From: Litorilinea aerophila
GTDB lineage: Bacteria; Chloroflexota; Anaerolineae; Caldilineales; Caldilineaceae
Direction of reading: 5' to 3'
DNA length: 50,002 nucleotides
Assembly: GCF_006569185.2 (NCBI RefSeq)
Contig: NZ_VIGC02000039.1
Span: forward strand, 1-50,002
Part shown: positions 10,954 through 19,971 of the stretch, piece by piece
How the letters are laid out: every line of letters starts with the position of its first letter
Position numbering within the stretch: position 1 is the stretch's first letter
Translations under genes and position numbers: made by a program
Notes under the pieces: model-generated
Told to the model about the DNA's origin: nothing
What the model saw: only the letters and a program-made list of their open reading frames with translations
Database searches by the model: none

Positions 10954-12000
10954 CCCATACCGGGCGGCCGCCTCGTCCAGGATGCGGTTGATGAGCGCCT
11001 CATACGACCAGCCGGCCGCGGCGGCCTCGATGCACAGATCCGAGTAGCCGGGGTTCAGGCCAGGCAGCGGGTTGACCTCCAGGATGTAGGGCCGGTCCTG
11101 GTCGTCGGCATCCAGGCGAAAGTCCACCCGGGCCACATCCAAACAGCCGATGACCCGGAAAACCGCCGCCGTCAACCGGTTGAGTTCCTCCACCTGCTCC
11201 GGGCTCAGGGGCGCCGGGCAGAGGTAGTGGAAGGTATCGGCCAGCTCCACCTTCATGCGGTTGGTGTAGACCCCGCCCTCTTCGGCGGGGTAGCGGGCCA
11301 GATCCACCTCCAGGGGCGGGAGGAAGGTGAGCCCCTGGAGCAGGCGCGGCGCTCCCTCATCGGGGGTGAGCCGCCTGGCCACCGGGGCCACCAGGTTGCC
11401 CACCACCCCCACTGTGACTTCCCGCCCCCGGATGAAGCGCTCCACCAGTGCGGGCTGCGCGTACCGTTCCAGGATCAGGCGCAACTGTTGCCGCAGGGCC
11501 GCCTCGTCCTGGACGATGGACGCCGCGCTGACGCCCATCCCCGTGCCTTCCCGGCTGGGCTTGACGAAGAGGGGGAAGGAGAGGGCGGGGTCCAGCTCCT
11601 CGTCCGGCCGCTCGAAAACCTGGAAGGGCGGCGTGGGCAGGCCGTGGTACGTCAACACCCGTTTGGCCATGGGCTTGTCCAGGGAAAGCGCCAGGGCCAG
11701 GATCTTGGAGCCGGTGTAGGGAATGCGCAGCATCTCCAGGATGGCCGGCACCTGGGCTTCCCGGGCGTCGCCGAAGTGGCCTTCACAGATGTTGAAGCAG
11801 ATGTCCGGCTTGAGTTGGGGGAGGGTTTCACACAGGGTGATGTTGCCCTCCAGGAAGGTCACCTGATGGCCGCCGGCCTCCAGGGCTTCTGCGATGGCCT
11901 GGATGGTCTTCTCCGAGTCCAGGTCGTCCCACCGATCCGGCGACATCCCTGGCCAGGTGGGCGCGTTTTTCTTCAGGTTGGCCAGCAAAGCGACACGCAT
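10945..12000 (-). CDS. ATP-grasp ligase, D-alanine-D-alanine ligase-like
   Basis: 351 residues from the ATG at 12000 (AGGA 6 nt upstream). Ddl-like features include CFNICEGHFGDAREAQVPAI, SLDKPMAKRVL, the ATP-binding FVKPSREGTGMGVS, VERFIRGREVTVGVVGN, and the Mg-binding end ARVDFRLDADD / ILEVNPLPGLNPGYSDL. The family couples ATP hydrolysis to formation of an amide bond between two amino-acid-like substrates. It follows kamA by 42 nt, so the likely substrate is beta-lysine or something carrying it; a cell-wall Ddl role is less likely because no mur or ddl neighbours are seen. The product is unknown. Confidence 0.85.
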
Positions 12001-12042
12001 GGCGGTTCCTTTCCCCTTTCTCACCACTGTCTCACCAGAGCC

Positions 12043-13464
12043 TCACCAGAGGGGGACAGGATCTTGCCTGTCCGGCGCGGGCTGGCTGTGTCCATTGTGG
12101 CCCCCCGCCAGAGACGCAGAGGGGGGTGCCGCTTCCGGGGCAGGCAGGCCGGCAGCGGTCAGGTGGGTCAGGCGCTGGTGGGTGATGGTAAAGCCCTCCG
12201 GGGCGATGGCCAGCCTCTGGCCGGAGAGGAGGGCCGCCACCCCTTCCTGGCCCTCTTCCGGGTGCAGGGCCGCGTAGCGCCGGCAGGTGGGGCAGGTGTT
12301 GGGATCGTGGCGGGTGTAGTGTTGGGGCTGGCTATAGGCGCTCATGAACCCCTCGTAGTTGCGCACCACCACCCGGTCGGCCGACTGGCTGATGACGTAG
12401 TTGGGCATGACCGGGATCTTGCCGCCGCCCCCCGGTGCGTCGATGACGTAGGTGGGGATGGCGTAGCCGGAGGTGTGCCCCCGCAGGGCCTCCATGATTT
12501 CGATGCCCACGGCCACCGGCGTGCGGAAGTGGCCGGCGCCGTGGACCAGGTCGCACTGGTACAGGTAGTAGGGCCGCACCCGGTTCATGACCAGCTTGTG
12601 GCAGAGCTCCTTGATGATGTTGGGGCAGTCGTTGACCCCGGCCAGCAGGACGCTCTGGCAGCCCAGGGGGATGCCCGCGTCGGCCAGGCGGCCCAGGGCC
12701 TTGGAGACTTCCGGCGTGATCTCCTTGGGGTGGTTGAAGTGGACGTTCATCCAGAGGGGGTGGTACTGCCGCAGCATGGCCACCAGCTCCGGCGTGATGC
12801 GCTGGGGCAGGAAGCAGGGCACCCGGGTGCCGATGCGCACAATCTCCACGTGGGGGATGGCCCGCAGCCGGCGCAGGATGTCCTCCAGGATGGCCTGGGG
12901 AATGGTCAGGGGATCGCCGCCGGAGAGGAGCACATCCCGAATCTGGGGCGTGCGGGCGATGTAATCGATCTGGGCGTCGTAGTCTCGCCGGCTGAACTGG
13001 GCCGCGGGGTTCCCCACGATGCGGCTGCGGGTGCAGTAGCGGCAGTAGCTGGCGCACTGGGTGGTCACCAGCATGAGGACCCGATCGGGGTAGCGGTGCA
13101 CCAGACCGGGCACGGGCGAATGGCCCTCCTCGTTCAGGGAGTCCACCATCTCCGAGTCGAAGGGCACCAGCTCCTGGCCGGTGGGGATGATCTGCCGGCG
13201 GATGGGGCAATTGGGGTCGTCGGGGTCCATCAGGCTGGCGAAGTAGGGGGTGACGTCGACGCGAAAACGCCCGGGCGCCGACAGGCCGACCATCTCGTCG
13301 GGTGTCAGGCGGATGACCCGGGCGAAGTCTTCCACGGTGTTGAGGCGATGGCTGAGCTGCCACCGCCAGTCACGCCACCGGTCCAGGGGGACGTCCTGCC
13401 AGGGAGCGGGCGGAGTCTGGCCCGAACTGGGAGGCTCCTGGGATTCTGCGTGTTGGGTTTGCAT
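12043..13464 (-). CDS. kamA: Lysine 2,3-aminomutase
   Basis: 473 residues. A radical-SAM, PLP-dependent enzyme that converts L-lysine to L-beta-lysine. The cluster motif C137-x3-C141-x2-C144 (CASYCRYC), the PLP lysine in DAPGGGGK (K349), and both acidic residues known to hold the substrate lysine (YQCDL D305 and VIDAPGG D342) are present, so I read it as a true lysine mutase and not the EF-P enzyme EpmB. CPTC (391-394) and NDC at 278-280 may bind the structural zinc. The C-terminal 70 residues beyond the core are Pro/Gly/Ala-rich and variable. It is followed by an ATP-grasp ligase in the same orientation. A large palindrome lies upstream. Confidence 0.93.
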   Translation of the reverse strand: MQTQHAESQEPPSSGQTPPAPWQDVPLDRWRDWRWQLSHRLNTVEDFARVIRLTPDEMVGLSAPGRFRVDVTPYFASLMDPDDPNCPIRRQIIPTGQELVPFDSEMVDSLNEEGHSPVPGLVHRYPDRVLMLVTTQCASYCRYCTRSRIVGNPAAQFSRRDYDAQIDYIARTPQIRDVLLSGGDPLTIPQAILEDILRRLRAIPHVEIVRIGTRVPCFLPQRITPELVAMLRQYHPLWMNVHFNHPKEITPEVSKALGRLADAGIPLGCQSVLLAGVNDCPNIIKELCHKLVMNRVRPYYLYQCDLVHGAGHFRTPVAVGIEIMEALRGHTSGYAIPTYVIDAPGGGGKIPVMPNYVISQSADRVVVRNYEGFMSAYSQPQHYTRHDPNTCPTCRRYAALHPEEGQEGVAALLSGQRLAIAPEGFTITHQRLTHLTAAGLPAPEAAPPSASLAGGHNGHSQPAPDRQDPVPLW

Positions 13465-13622
13465 GGCGAGTCGATCCTTTCTTTGGTAACTCTGGAGTCC
13501 GAAGTCCGGAGTCCTGAGTCAAGACTTCGGGCTTTCAGACTGATAAACAACAAAAAGCCGCCCAATCACGGCCGCATCGATCCCGGGAGGATCGAAACAC
13601 GGTGGATTGTGGCGACTTTTAC

Positions 13623-13655
13623 GCAAACGGACAGACGATCGGTCTGTACGTTTGC
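13623..13655. promoter_or_regulatory. 33-bp inverted repeat (candidate operator) upstream of kamA
   Basis: GCAAACGGACAGAC (13623-13636) and GTCTGTACGTTTGC (13642-13655) are 14-nt arms with a single mismatch around the centre GATCG. The whole is much longer and more perfect than chance spacer sequence. It lies about 160 bp upstream of kamA and about 80 bp downstream of hisE. There is no T run on either side, so an operator (for example of a TetR-type dimer) is a better guess than a terminator. The rest of the 270-bp gap holds GAGTCCGAAGTCCGGAGTCC word repeats at about 13491-13513. Confidence 0.65.
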
Positions 13656-13735
13656 ATCATGCATCAAAGGTGACTGCCATGCAAATTTCGGCAGGGCGAT
13701 GAAGGGGAAATGCGGGCGCCAGGAGCCCCCCAAGC

Positions 13736-14020
13736 TCAGCGGGCGCGACGGGCCAACTCGGCCTCCACGTCGCTCCACTGGAGTCCCCGGGCGGAGAGGA
13801 GGACCAGGCTGTGGTAGATGAGGTCCGCCATCTCGTAGATCACCCGCTCGTCCCCCTCCCCTTTGGCGGCGATGAGGACTTCCACGGCCTCTTCGCCAAT
13901 TTTCTTCAGGATCTCATTTTCCCCGGCTGCGAAGAGGCTGGCGGTGTAAGAGCCGGCGGGCGCGTTGCCGCCCTTGCGGCTTTCGATGGTGGCAAAGAGG
14001 GAGTCGATCACCTGACTCAT
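13736..14020 (-). CDS. hisE: Phosphoribosyl-ATP pyrophosphatase
   Basis: 94 residues, the normal size of a stand-alone HisE. Hydrolyses PR-ATP to PR-AMP, step 2 of histidine synthesis. The MazG-like all-alpha signature [15 protein letters not shown] and [18 protein letters not shown] carries the Mg-binding Glu/Asp residues. AAAGGA lies 6 nt before the ATG. Last gene of the his run; HisE and HisI are separate here, not fused. Confidence 0.95.
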   Translation of the reverse strand: MSQVIDSLFATIESRKGGNAPAGSYTASLFAAGENEILKKIGEEAVEVLIAAKGEGDERVIYEMADLIYHSLVLLSARGLQWSDVEAELARRAR

Positions 14021-14068
14021 GCAAGGTCCTTTCTGATCTGGTCTTGAGTACCGAGAGGCGTATGTTCA

Positions 14069-14461
14069 TTACGGCTGGGCCAGGCCGCGATAGAAGCAGC
14101 TGACTGCGCCGGTGTGGCAGGCGGGGCCGGCCGGCTCCACCAGCAGGAGCAGGGTGTCGCCGTCGCAGTCCACGCAGATGGCGGTGACCCGCTGGGTGTG
14201 GCCGCTGGTGGCCCCTTTGTGCCAGAGGGTCTGCCGGCTGCGGCTCCAGAAGACCGTTTCGCCGATCTCCAGGGTCTGGCGCAGGCTGGTCTCGTTCATC
14301 CACGCCATCATCAGCACCTGGCCGCTGCGCCCATCCTGGACGATGGCGGGGACCAGCCCCTGCTCGTTGTAGCGCACCAACGACAACAGCTCGTCAACGT
14401 CCAGACGCTGATCCACATGGCGCAAAGGCTGAAAGGAAGGCTGAGAGATTTCCATGGGCAT
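14069..14461 (-). CDS. hisI: Phosphoribosyl-AMP cyclohydrolase
   Basis: About 130 residues. Opens the adenine ring of PR-AMP, step 3 of histidine synthesis. Family blocks: [37 protein letters not shown], the metal-binding DCDGDTLL, and [12 protein letters not shown] with zinc-ligand Cys residues. Starts at 14464 (GTG), 14461 and 14455 (ATG) are all possible and differ by at most three residues; the gene follows hisF by 11-21 nt. Confidence 0.95.
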   Translation of the reverse strand: MPMEISQPSFQPLRHVDQRLDVDELLSLVRYNEQGLVPAIVQDGRSGQVLMMAWMNETSLRQTLEIGETVFWSRSRQTLWHKGATSGHTQRVTAICVDCDGDTLLLLVEPAGPACHTGAVSCFYRGLAQP

Positions 14462-14475
14462 CACCAGGGCGGGGT

Positions 14476-15294
14476 TCAGGTGAGTGGGGCAGTTGGGTCC
14501 ACCAGGTTGGCCGGGGGGATGCGCACGGGCACCTGATGCTGGCGCAGGTGTTCCTTGATGGCCATGATGCTGAGCTGGCGGAAGTGGAAGAGACTGGCGG
14601 CCAGCGCGGCCGCAGCGCCACCTTCGGTCAACACGGCGGAGAAGTGCTCCAGCTTGCCGGCGCCACCGCTGGCAATCACCGGGATGCTCACCGCATCGCT
14701 GACCGCCCGGGTCAGCTCGATGTCGTAGCCGGCCTGGGTGCCGTCGCCGTCCATGGAGGTGAGGAGGATCTCACCCGCGCCCCGGCGTTCGGCCTCCACC
14801 GCCCAGGCCACCGCGTCCAGGCCGGTGTTGATGCGCCCGCCGCTGACGTAGACGTCCCAGCCCGGCCCCCGGGCGGCCACCTCCTCGCCGTGGCGCCGTC
14901 GGGCGTCGATGGCCACCACAATGCACTGGCTGCCGAAGCGCCGGGCCGCCTCGCCGATCACGTCGGGATTGCGAACCGCCGCGCTGTTGATGCTGACCTT
15001 GTCAGCCCCGGCCAGCAGGATGGCCCGCATGTCGTCCACCGTGCGGATGCCGCCGCCCACGGTGAAGGGGATGAAGACCGTGTCGGCCACCCGCCGCACC
15101 ATGTCGATGACAATGTCCCGGGCTTCGTGGGTGGCGGTGATGTCCAGAAAGACCAGTTCATCGGCCCCTTCCCGGTCATAGACCTGGGCCTGCTCCACCG
15201 GATCGCCGGCGTCTACCAGATCCACAAAGTTGACCCCTTTGACCACCCGGCCGTCCTTGACGTCCAGGCAGGGGATGATACGTTTGGCTAGCAT
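14476..15294 (-). CDS. hisF: Imidazole glycerol phosphate synthase, cyclase subunit
   Basis: 272 residues, a (beta/alpha)8 barrel. With HisH it turns PRFAR and ammonia into IGP and AICAR. The catalytic Asp residues D11 ([12 protein letters not shown]) and D130 (VVAIDARR) are present, with phosphate-binding [10 protein letters not shown] and [11 protein letters not shown]. Its ATG directly follows the hisA stop (TGA-ATG). The C-terminal 20 residues ([20 protein letters not shown]) extend slightly past the usual end. Confidence 0.97.
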   Translation of the reverse strand: MLAKRIIPCLDVKDGRVVKGVNFVDLVDAGDPVEQAQVYDREGADELVFLDITATHEARDIVIDMVRRVADTVFIPFTVGGGIRTVDDMRAILLAGADKVSINSAAVRNPDVIGEAARRFGSQCIVVAIDARRRHGEEVAARGPGWDVYVSGGRINTGLDAVAWAVEAERRGAGEILLTSMDGDGTQAGYDIELTRAVSDAVSIPVIASGGAGKLEHFSAVLTEGGAAAALAASLFHFRQLSIMAIKEHLRQHQVPVRIPPANLVDPTAPLT

Positions 15295-16560
15295 TCAGGA
15301 TCGCCCGTGTTGTTGCAGGAATTGGATGGCTGCATCCAGGGCCGAGAGCTGTTCCGGCGCCGTCTCCGCCAGGAGTTCCCACGCCTCGTCGGCGGTGAGC
15401 CAGCGGGCTTCACAGTGGTTCTCGTGGCTGAGCTGGACGTCGCCAGGGCCCACTTCGGCCAGATAGTAGGTGACTTTGCGCTCGATGGCGTAATCCCGGA
15501 TGGAGACGGTGTACTGGAGCTCCACCTGGCACTCCTCGTGCAGGCGCACGATGGGGAGCCCCGTCTCCTGGACGAACTTCCGCCCTGCACAGGCGGGGCC
15601 GCCCTCGCCCTTGTCCAGCCGCCCCCGGGGAAATTGCCATTGTTCGAAGAAAAGGTTGAAAAGCAAGAGGAACTCGGGCCCCTGGCGCCCCTGGCGATAG
15701 GGCACGATACCGGCGCTGTGGCAGGCCAGGGGTCGCTGGCTTACCTCGATGGCCTGGGCCAGGTCCAGGCGGCCGGTGTACAGGGCCTGGCCCACGATGA
15801 CCCCGTCGATGTTGTAATGCTCGTATGCCTTCAGACGCTCGATGTCCTCCAGGCCGGCCACGCCCCCGCTGGCGATCACCCGCAGGCCGGTCATGTCCCC
15901 CAACCGGGCAGTGGCCTTGACATTCACCCCGCTGAGCATGCCGTCCCGGCTGATGTCGGTGTAGACCACGGTGCGGACGCCCAGAGCATGCATCTGATGG
16001 CCCAGTTCCACGGCATCCACATCGCTGAGGGACTGCCAGCCGTGGGTGGCCACTTTGCCGTCCCGGGCATCGATGCCCACCACGATGCGCTGGGCGCCCC
16101 ATCGCTTGAGGGCTTCCGCGACCAGGCGGGGATTTTCCACCGCCACGGTGCCCAGCACCACCCGATCCGCGCCCAACTCCAGGGCCAGGCGGATGTCATC
16201 CAGGGTGCGCAGGCCGCCGCCAAACTGGATGGGCAGGGAGACCGCCTGGCGGATTTCCCGCAGCCGGACCAGGTTGATGGGCAACTGGCGGTCCAGCTCC
16301 GCGTCGGGCGGCTCGGGTTCAGGGCGGCCAGGGTGTTGGATGAGGATGGTAGCAGGACGGTGGAGGGCGTTGATCTGAGCCCGGGTCGCCCCCAGTGCCC
16401 CGTCCAGGTTGACGACGTGGAGCCATTCGGCTCCCTGGGCAGCCCAGTGTCGGGCCATCTGGGCAGGATCTTCGCCAAAGACGGTTTCAGCGTCGGGATT
16501 TCCCTGCCTTAGCCGCACACAGCGGCCATGTCGAAGGTCAATTGCCGGATAGATAATCAT
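15295..16560 (-). CDS. hisA: HisA isomerase fused to a C-terminal Nudix domain
   Basis: 421 residues against about 240-250 for ordinary HisA. Residues 1-275 are the ProFAR isomerase barrel ([14 protein letters not shown] with catalytic D8, [23 protein letters not shown] with D202, [10 protein letters not shown]). Relative to the family there is an insert of about 35 residues at 58-95 ([20 protein letters not shown]). Residues 280-421 form a Nudix fold resembling the Ap4A hydrolase type ([21 protein letters not shown]). The Nudix box spans 313-335 as G-x5-E-x7-R-K-F-V-Q-E-T-G-L, so two of its conserved Glu are Lys328 and Gln331 and activity may be lost or altered. No frameshift is needed; the fusion is in one frame and continues directly into hisF. 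Confidence 0.93.
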   Translation of the reverse strand: MIIYPAIDLRHGRCVRLRQGNPDAETVFGEDPAQMARHWAAQGAEWLHVVNLDGALGATRAQINALHRPATILIQHPGRPEPEPPDAELDRQLPINLVRLREIRQAVSLPIQFGGGLRTLDDIRLALELGADRVVLGTVAVENPRLVAEALKRWGAQRIVVGIDARDGKVATHGWQSLSDVDAVELGHQMHALGVRTVVYTDISRDGMLSGVNVKATARLGDMTGLRVIASGGVAGLEDIERLKAYEHYNIDGVIVGQALYTGRLDLAQAIEVSQRPLACHSAGIVPYRQGRQGPEFLLLFNLFFEQWQFPRGRLDKGEGGPACAGRKFVQETGLPIVRLHEECQVELQYTVSIRDYAIERKVTYYLAEVGPGDVQLSHENHCEARWLTADEAWELLAETAPEQLSALDAAIQFLQQHGRS

Positions 16561-16709
16561 ACGTCCACTGTTCTCTTCATGCGAAACAAGCCCCTCGGCG
16601 CTGTTGTCACTCCGGGTCTATTGGAAAGGCTGACAGTCATGTCCAGCCAGGAGACCGAACCGACAGTGCCGAATCGACGTCTCCCAGTACCGGATCGACC
16701 CGGCACGTG

Positions 16710-17576
16710 TCATAACTCTACCATAAGGGTATCATAGGCGAACGTAACATCCCATCCCCGTTGGCGGCCAAGATCTTCGGCCAGGCGCTCCAATTCTGGC
16801 GGCGTCAGGCCGAAGGGTTCCTCCAGGTGGGCGAAGATCAGGCGCTGGGGGCGGAGCTGCTCCACCATGGCCAGGGTCTGCCGGAAGGTGGCTTCAGTCT
16901 GCAGGACCGGATGGTCGGCAGGAATCAGCCGACGCCCGGTGAGGGGATGGAACTCGAAGACGCCCGCAGGGAGCACGGCCAGCTCCACCCCGGCCAGCGC
17001 CGGCGGAGGTGTCCAGCCCAGCAGCTCATCCATGGCGATGAGGACACGGCGGTGGCCGTCCAGCTCCTGGAAGAGAAAGGCGTAGACATAGGATTCAGCC
17101 AGCGGGAAGGCGGTGACCTGCCAGCCGCCCAGGGTCAGAGGGCCATCGAAGGGATGAACCTTCACCAGGCCGCGGCTTTCCAGATAGCGGAAATTCTCCG
17201 CCAGGCCCAGATAGGTTTCAAAGTCAGCCGCTACCTGGGGGGGGAGGTAGATGGGCGTGCAGGTGTTTTGGGGAGGCCAGCGCAGCGCGTCCCAGTTGCG
17301 GGTTTCGTACATGCGCCGCCCCGCGGTGTGGTCCGGGTGCCAGTGGCTGTAGAAGCCGGCGGCGATGTGGCGAATGCGGGAACGGTCCACCTGGAGGCAG
17401 CTCTCCTCCGGCGTGTCGATGAGTACATCCGGGCCATGGACGAAGAGACTGGGCCCCGTGCGTTCCCAGGGGATACCGTGCTCCCGCGCGCCCTGACAGA
17501 GGGCGCATTGACAGCCGGGGCGGGGCGTCCGGAAGGCGCCTCCGGTGCCCAGAAATTCAAGGGCCAGTTGGGCCAT
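16710..17576 (-). CDS. MBL-fold metallo-hydrolase (PhnP/PqqB-like)
   Basis: 288 residues from the ATG at 17576, which has GGAGG 7 nt upstream. FLGTGGAFRTPRPGCQC with C22, C24 and C27 is the zinc knuckle seen in PhnP/PqqB-type members, and SHWHPDH (77-83) is the HxHxDH metal site. Such enzymes cleave cyclic phosphates or related bonds; the substrate here is unknown. It lies between hisH and hisA in the same direction with short spacers (34 and about 150 bp), so it is probably expressed with the his genes, though I know of no required role in that pathway. Confidence 0.85.
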   Translation of the reverse strand: MAQLALEFLGTGGAFRTPRPGCQCALCQGAREHGIPWERTGPSLFVHGPDVLIDTPEESCLQVDRSRIRHIAAGFYSHWHPDHTAGRRMYETRNWDALRWPPQNTCTPIYLPPQVAADFETYLGLAENFRYLESRGLVKVHPFDGPLTLGGWQVTAFPLAESYVYAFLFQELDGHRRVLIAMDELLGWTPPPALAGVELAVLPAGVFEFHPLTGRRLIPADHPVLQTEATFRQTLAMVEQLRPQRLIFAHLEEPFGLTPPELERLAEDLGRQRGWDVTFAYDTLMVEL

Positions 17577-17610
17577 GGCATTCCCTCCCTGCGGCATCGT
17601 CCTGAATGGG

Positions 17611-18261
17611 TCAGCCCGTCACCATGCGCATGAAGTTGGCCAAAATACGCAGGCCAACGGTGTGGCTCTTCTCCGGGTGGGGCTGGATACCCCACGCGTT
17701 CTTGTAGCGCACGATGCTGGGGTAGTCGATGCCATAGTCGGTGGTGGCCAGCACGGCCTCTGGGTCCGTGGCATCACAGAAGTAGCTGTGGGCGAAGTAG
17801 GCATAGGCACCATCGGGCACGCCGGCCAGCAGGGGGTTCTCCTGGCGGCGATGGAGCTGATTCCAGCCGATCTGGGGGACCCGCAACGTCCGGCCGGGGC
17901 TGCCGGGATCGGGCATCTGGTCGGGGAAGCGCCGGACCTTGCCTGGGATGAGGTGCAGCCCTTCGTGACAGCCCATCTCCTCGCTTTCGTCGAAGAGCAG
18001 CTGCATGCCCACGCAGATGCCCAGCAGGGGAAGGCCAGCATCCACTGCGTCCAGCAGGGGCTGCTCTAGCCCCTGGGCGCGCAGGTTGTTGACGCTGTCG
18101 CCGAAGGCGCCCTGGCCGGGCAGGACGATGGCCCGCCAGCGGGTCAGATCCGTGGGGCGATCCACAATGTCCACGGGGATACCCAGGGGAACCGCCACCG
18201 TCTCAAAGGCTTTGTAGACGCTGCGCAGGTTGCCCACGCCATAGTCAATAATCGCGATCAT
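17611..18261 (-). CDS. hisH: Imidazole glycerol phosphate synthase, glutaminase subunit
   Basis: 216 residues from the ATG at 18261 (IIDYGVGNLRSVYKAF). Class I glutamine amidotransferase that feeds ammonia to HisF. The nucleophile C83 is in LGICVGMQLLF; His195 and Glu197 are in QPHPEKS (usually QFHPEKS). PQIGWNQL is also typical. The longer frame upstream is a shadow of the DUF402 gene. hisH is separated from hisA/hisF by the MBL gene. Confidence 0.96.
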   Translation of the reverse strand: MIAIIDYGVGNLRSVYKAFETVAVPLGIPVDIVDRPTDLTRWRAIVLPGQGAFGDSVNNLRAQGLEQPLLDAVDAGLPLLGICVGMQLLFDESEEMGCHEGLHLIPGKVRRFPDQMPDPGSPGRTLRVPQIGWNQLHRRQENPLLAGVPDGAYAYFAHSYFCDATDPEAVLATTDYGIDYPSIVRYKNAWGIQPHPEKSHTVGLRILANFMRMVTG

Positions 18262-18292
18262 CGCCTTGTCACTCGCCTGTTCACTTGCCGGT

Positions 18293-18799
18293 TCACTTGA
18301 CCGTAATGGCAAAGTTGCGGACCAGGGCCGGGGGAAATCGGTTCTGGCCAATGGCCGTGGTGAGCTCCCGAATGCGGTACTCGGCGTGCTCCACCTGGAC
18401 CGGCGTGAGCTCGCCCGCCGTGGCCCTGGCATCGAACTCTTCTTCGTTCAGCACCGTCACACGGCCATCCGGCTCGATCCAAAGGGCGAGGATCAGGTCT
18501 TGGGTGGAAAGGGTGGAGTTTTCCCGATCCAGGGGCATGCAGACAGGCACATAGACGCCCACGGGGTTGCCCTCGGCATCGAAATATTTCTCCATCACCT
18601 GGCCATCTTCCAAAAACCAGAAGCGAAACCAGATGTAGCCGGGGCCGGCAATCTGGGTGTCGCCCACGTGTTGGGGTTCGGCAGTGGGGGCCCAGGTGGC
18701 GCGCTCCACCAGGACCTCGCTCAACCACTCGGCGCGGTAGTCGATCAGGGAAGGGTTCGTGCGCCAGGCGCCGCTGGTAATCACCGGGTGTCCATCCAT
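18293..18799 (-). CDS. DUF402 family protein
   Basis: 168 residues from the ATG at 18799, with AGGA 4-5 nt upstream. The core RFWFLEDGQVMEKYFDAEG, GVYVPVCMPL, LWIEPDGRVTVLNEEEF and ARATAGELT matches the DUF402 fold, whose characterised members include nucleoside di/triphosphatases and RNA-associated FAU-1-like proteins. Which activity applies here cannot be told. It stands between the nitrilase-like gene and hisH, all in one direction. The spacer to hisH carries GTTCACTTG word repeats. Confidence 0.75.
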   Translation of the reverse strand: MDGHPVITSGAWRTNPSLIDYRAEWLSEVLVERATWAPTAEPQHVGDTQIAGPGYIWFRFWFLEDGQVMEKYFDAEGNPVGVYVPVCMPLDRENSTLSTQDLILALWIEPDGRVTVLNEEEFDARATAGELTPVQVEHAEYRIRELTTAIGQNRFPPALVRNFAITVK

Positions 18800-18846
18800 T
18801 TTTTCCTGCACGGCTTTTCCCGCATGTTTTTCTGCATGGCCGGAAG

Positions 18847-19662
18847 TTAATACTTTTTGACGACGGCCCGATAGGCCGCAGGTTCCCGAAACTGGATCAG
18901 CTGCCGGTCCTCGCGCACGTGGCGCACCTCATCCAGGTCGATGGTGGCCACCGCGTAGCCCTCGATGGGCTCGTCCAACACGGTGTAGATCTCGCCCTTG
19001 GGGCCGACCAGGATGCTGTCGCCGGCGAAGCGCATGGTGGGCTCCTGGCCCACCCGGTTGGCGGCAGCCACGAAGACCGCATTCTCGCATGCCCGGCTGA
19101 TGATGTGGGCCCGCCAGGAAGCGGCCATCTCCTCCTCCCAGTTGGCGCAGACCAGGATCAGCTCTGCCCCTTCCAGGGTCAGGCTGCGGGCCACCTCGGG
19201 AAAGGCCAGGTCATGGCCGATGGAGAGGCCAAAGCGTCCCCATTCGGCATCCACATTGACGAAGCGGAAGCCGTTGCGATACACCTGCCGCTCTTCGCCC
19301 AGCAGATGGACCTTGCGATACTCCGCGGCCACATCTCCTTCTGGCCCCAGGCAGACCACGCCGTTGTAGAGGATGCTCTCCACCTTTTCTTTGATGACCA
19401 TGCCGAAGACGATATGGGTGCCGTAGTCGCTGGCCCGTTTGGCCAGGTAGTTGGTGGCATGCCCGGGGACCCGCTCCGCCAGGTCCGTCGCCCGCAGGCC
19501 CAGCTCCGTGCCGGTGTAGCTGAGCTCCGGAAAGACGATCAGATCGGTCTGCTGTTCGCTGCAGATGTGTTCGACAAAATCGCCCATCTTGCGCAGATTG
19601 GCCTCGGGGTTGGCCAGCGCCGGCGCCATCTGAACCAGGGCGACGGTGATCTCTCTTGGCAT
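18847..19662 (-). CDS. Nitrilase-superfamily protein lacking the catalytic Cys
   Basis: 271 residues, normal length for a carbon-nitrogen hydrolase. The Glu (E46 in FPELSYTG) and Lys (K117 in YRKVHLLGEE) of the catalytic triad are in place, but the nucleophile position, normally Cys in a GxxxCYDxxFPE-like block, reads GLSIGHDLAFPEVA with Gly149 (codon GGC). The rest of the fold, including ANWEEEMAASWRAHIISRA and NRVGQEPTMRFAGDS, is well kept and the frame is intact, so this looks like a maintained non-hydrolytic member and not a decaying gene. AGGAG lies 6 nt before the ATG. It heads the run leading into hisH. A sequencing error at one base is the alternative. Confidence 0.85.
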   Translation of the reverse strand: MPREITVALVQMAPALANPEANLRKMGDFVEHICSEQQTDLIVFPELSYTGTELGLRATDLAERVPGHATNYLAKRASDYGTHIVFGMVIKEKVESILYNGVVCLGPEGDVAAEYRKVHLLGEERQVYRNGFRFVNVDAEWGRFGLSIGHDLAFPEVARSLTLEGAELILVCANWEEEMAASWRAHIISRACENAVFVAAANRVGQEPTMRFAGDSILVGPKGEIYTVLDEPIEGYAVATIDLDEVRHVREDRQLIQFREPAAYRAVVKKY

Positions 19663-19714
19663 GGAGTACTCCTGTCCGCTTCAGCTTGGCCGCATTGGGT
19701 CATACACGGGGAAC

Positions 19715-19720
19715 AGTATA
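19715..19720 (-). promoter_or_regulatory. Putative -10 element for the nitrilase-his run
   Basis: On the minus strand TATACT occurs at 19720-19715, about 53 bp upstream of the nitrilase-like ATG. The -35 match (TGGTGA at 16 bp spacing) is weak. Confidence 0.35.
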
Positions 19721-19785
19721 GCACAGGCCGGTGGAATCACCATGAACGCCGGGGGACAGGTGCAGGTAAGCGGATTGATGGATCT

Positions 19786-19814
19786 TTGGGTGGCGGCTAC
19801 TTTTACGATACAAT
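19786..19814 (+). promoter_or_regulatory. Putative lspA promoter
   Basis: TTGGGT (19786-19791) and TACAAT (19809-19814) with a 17-bp spacer lie in the roughly 310-bp divergent gap. The implied leader to the lspA ATG is about 150 nt; I see no riboswitch in it. Confidence 0.4.
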
Positions 19815-19971
19815 GGCGGCAAGCAAAGGCTCATCTGCCCCAAAGGCGCGCCACCGGCCGTGACGGAAGTGGAAGTCTCCCAGGGGGCGATTGCTAAGGG
19901 GCGATGGGCCAGAGGAACTGTGCAGGAGAGCCATCCACCGACGTGGGTGCATCCCCAGAACAGGAATAGGC

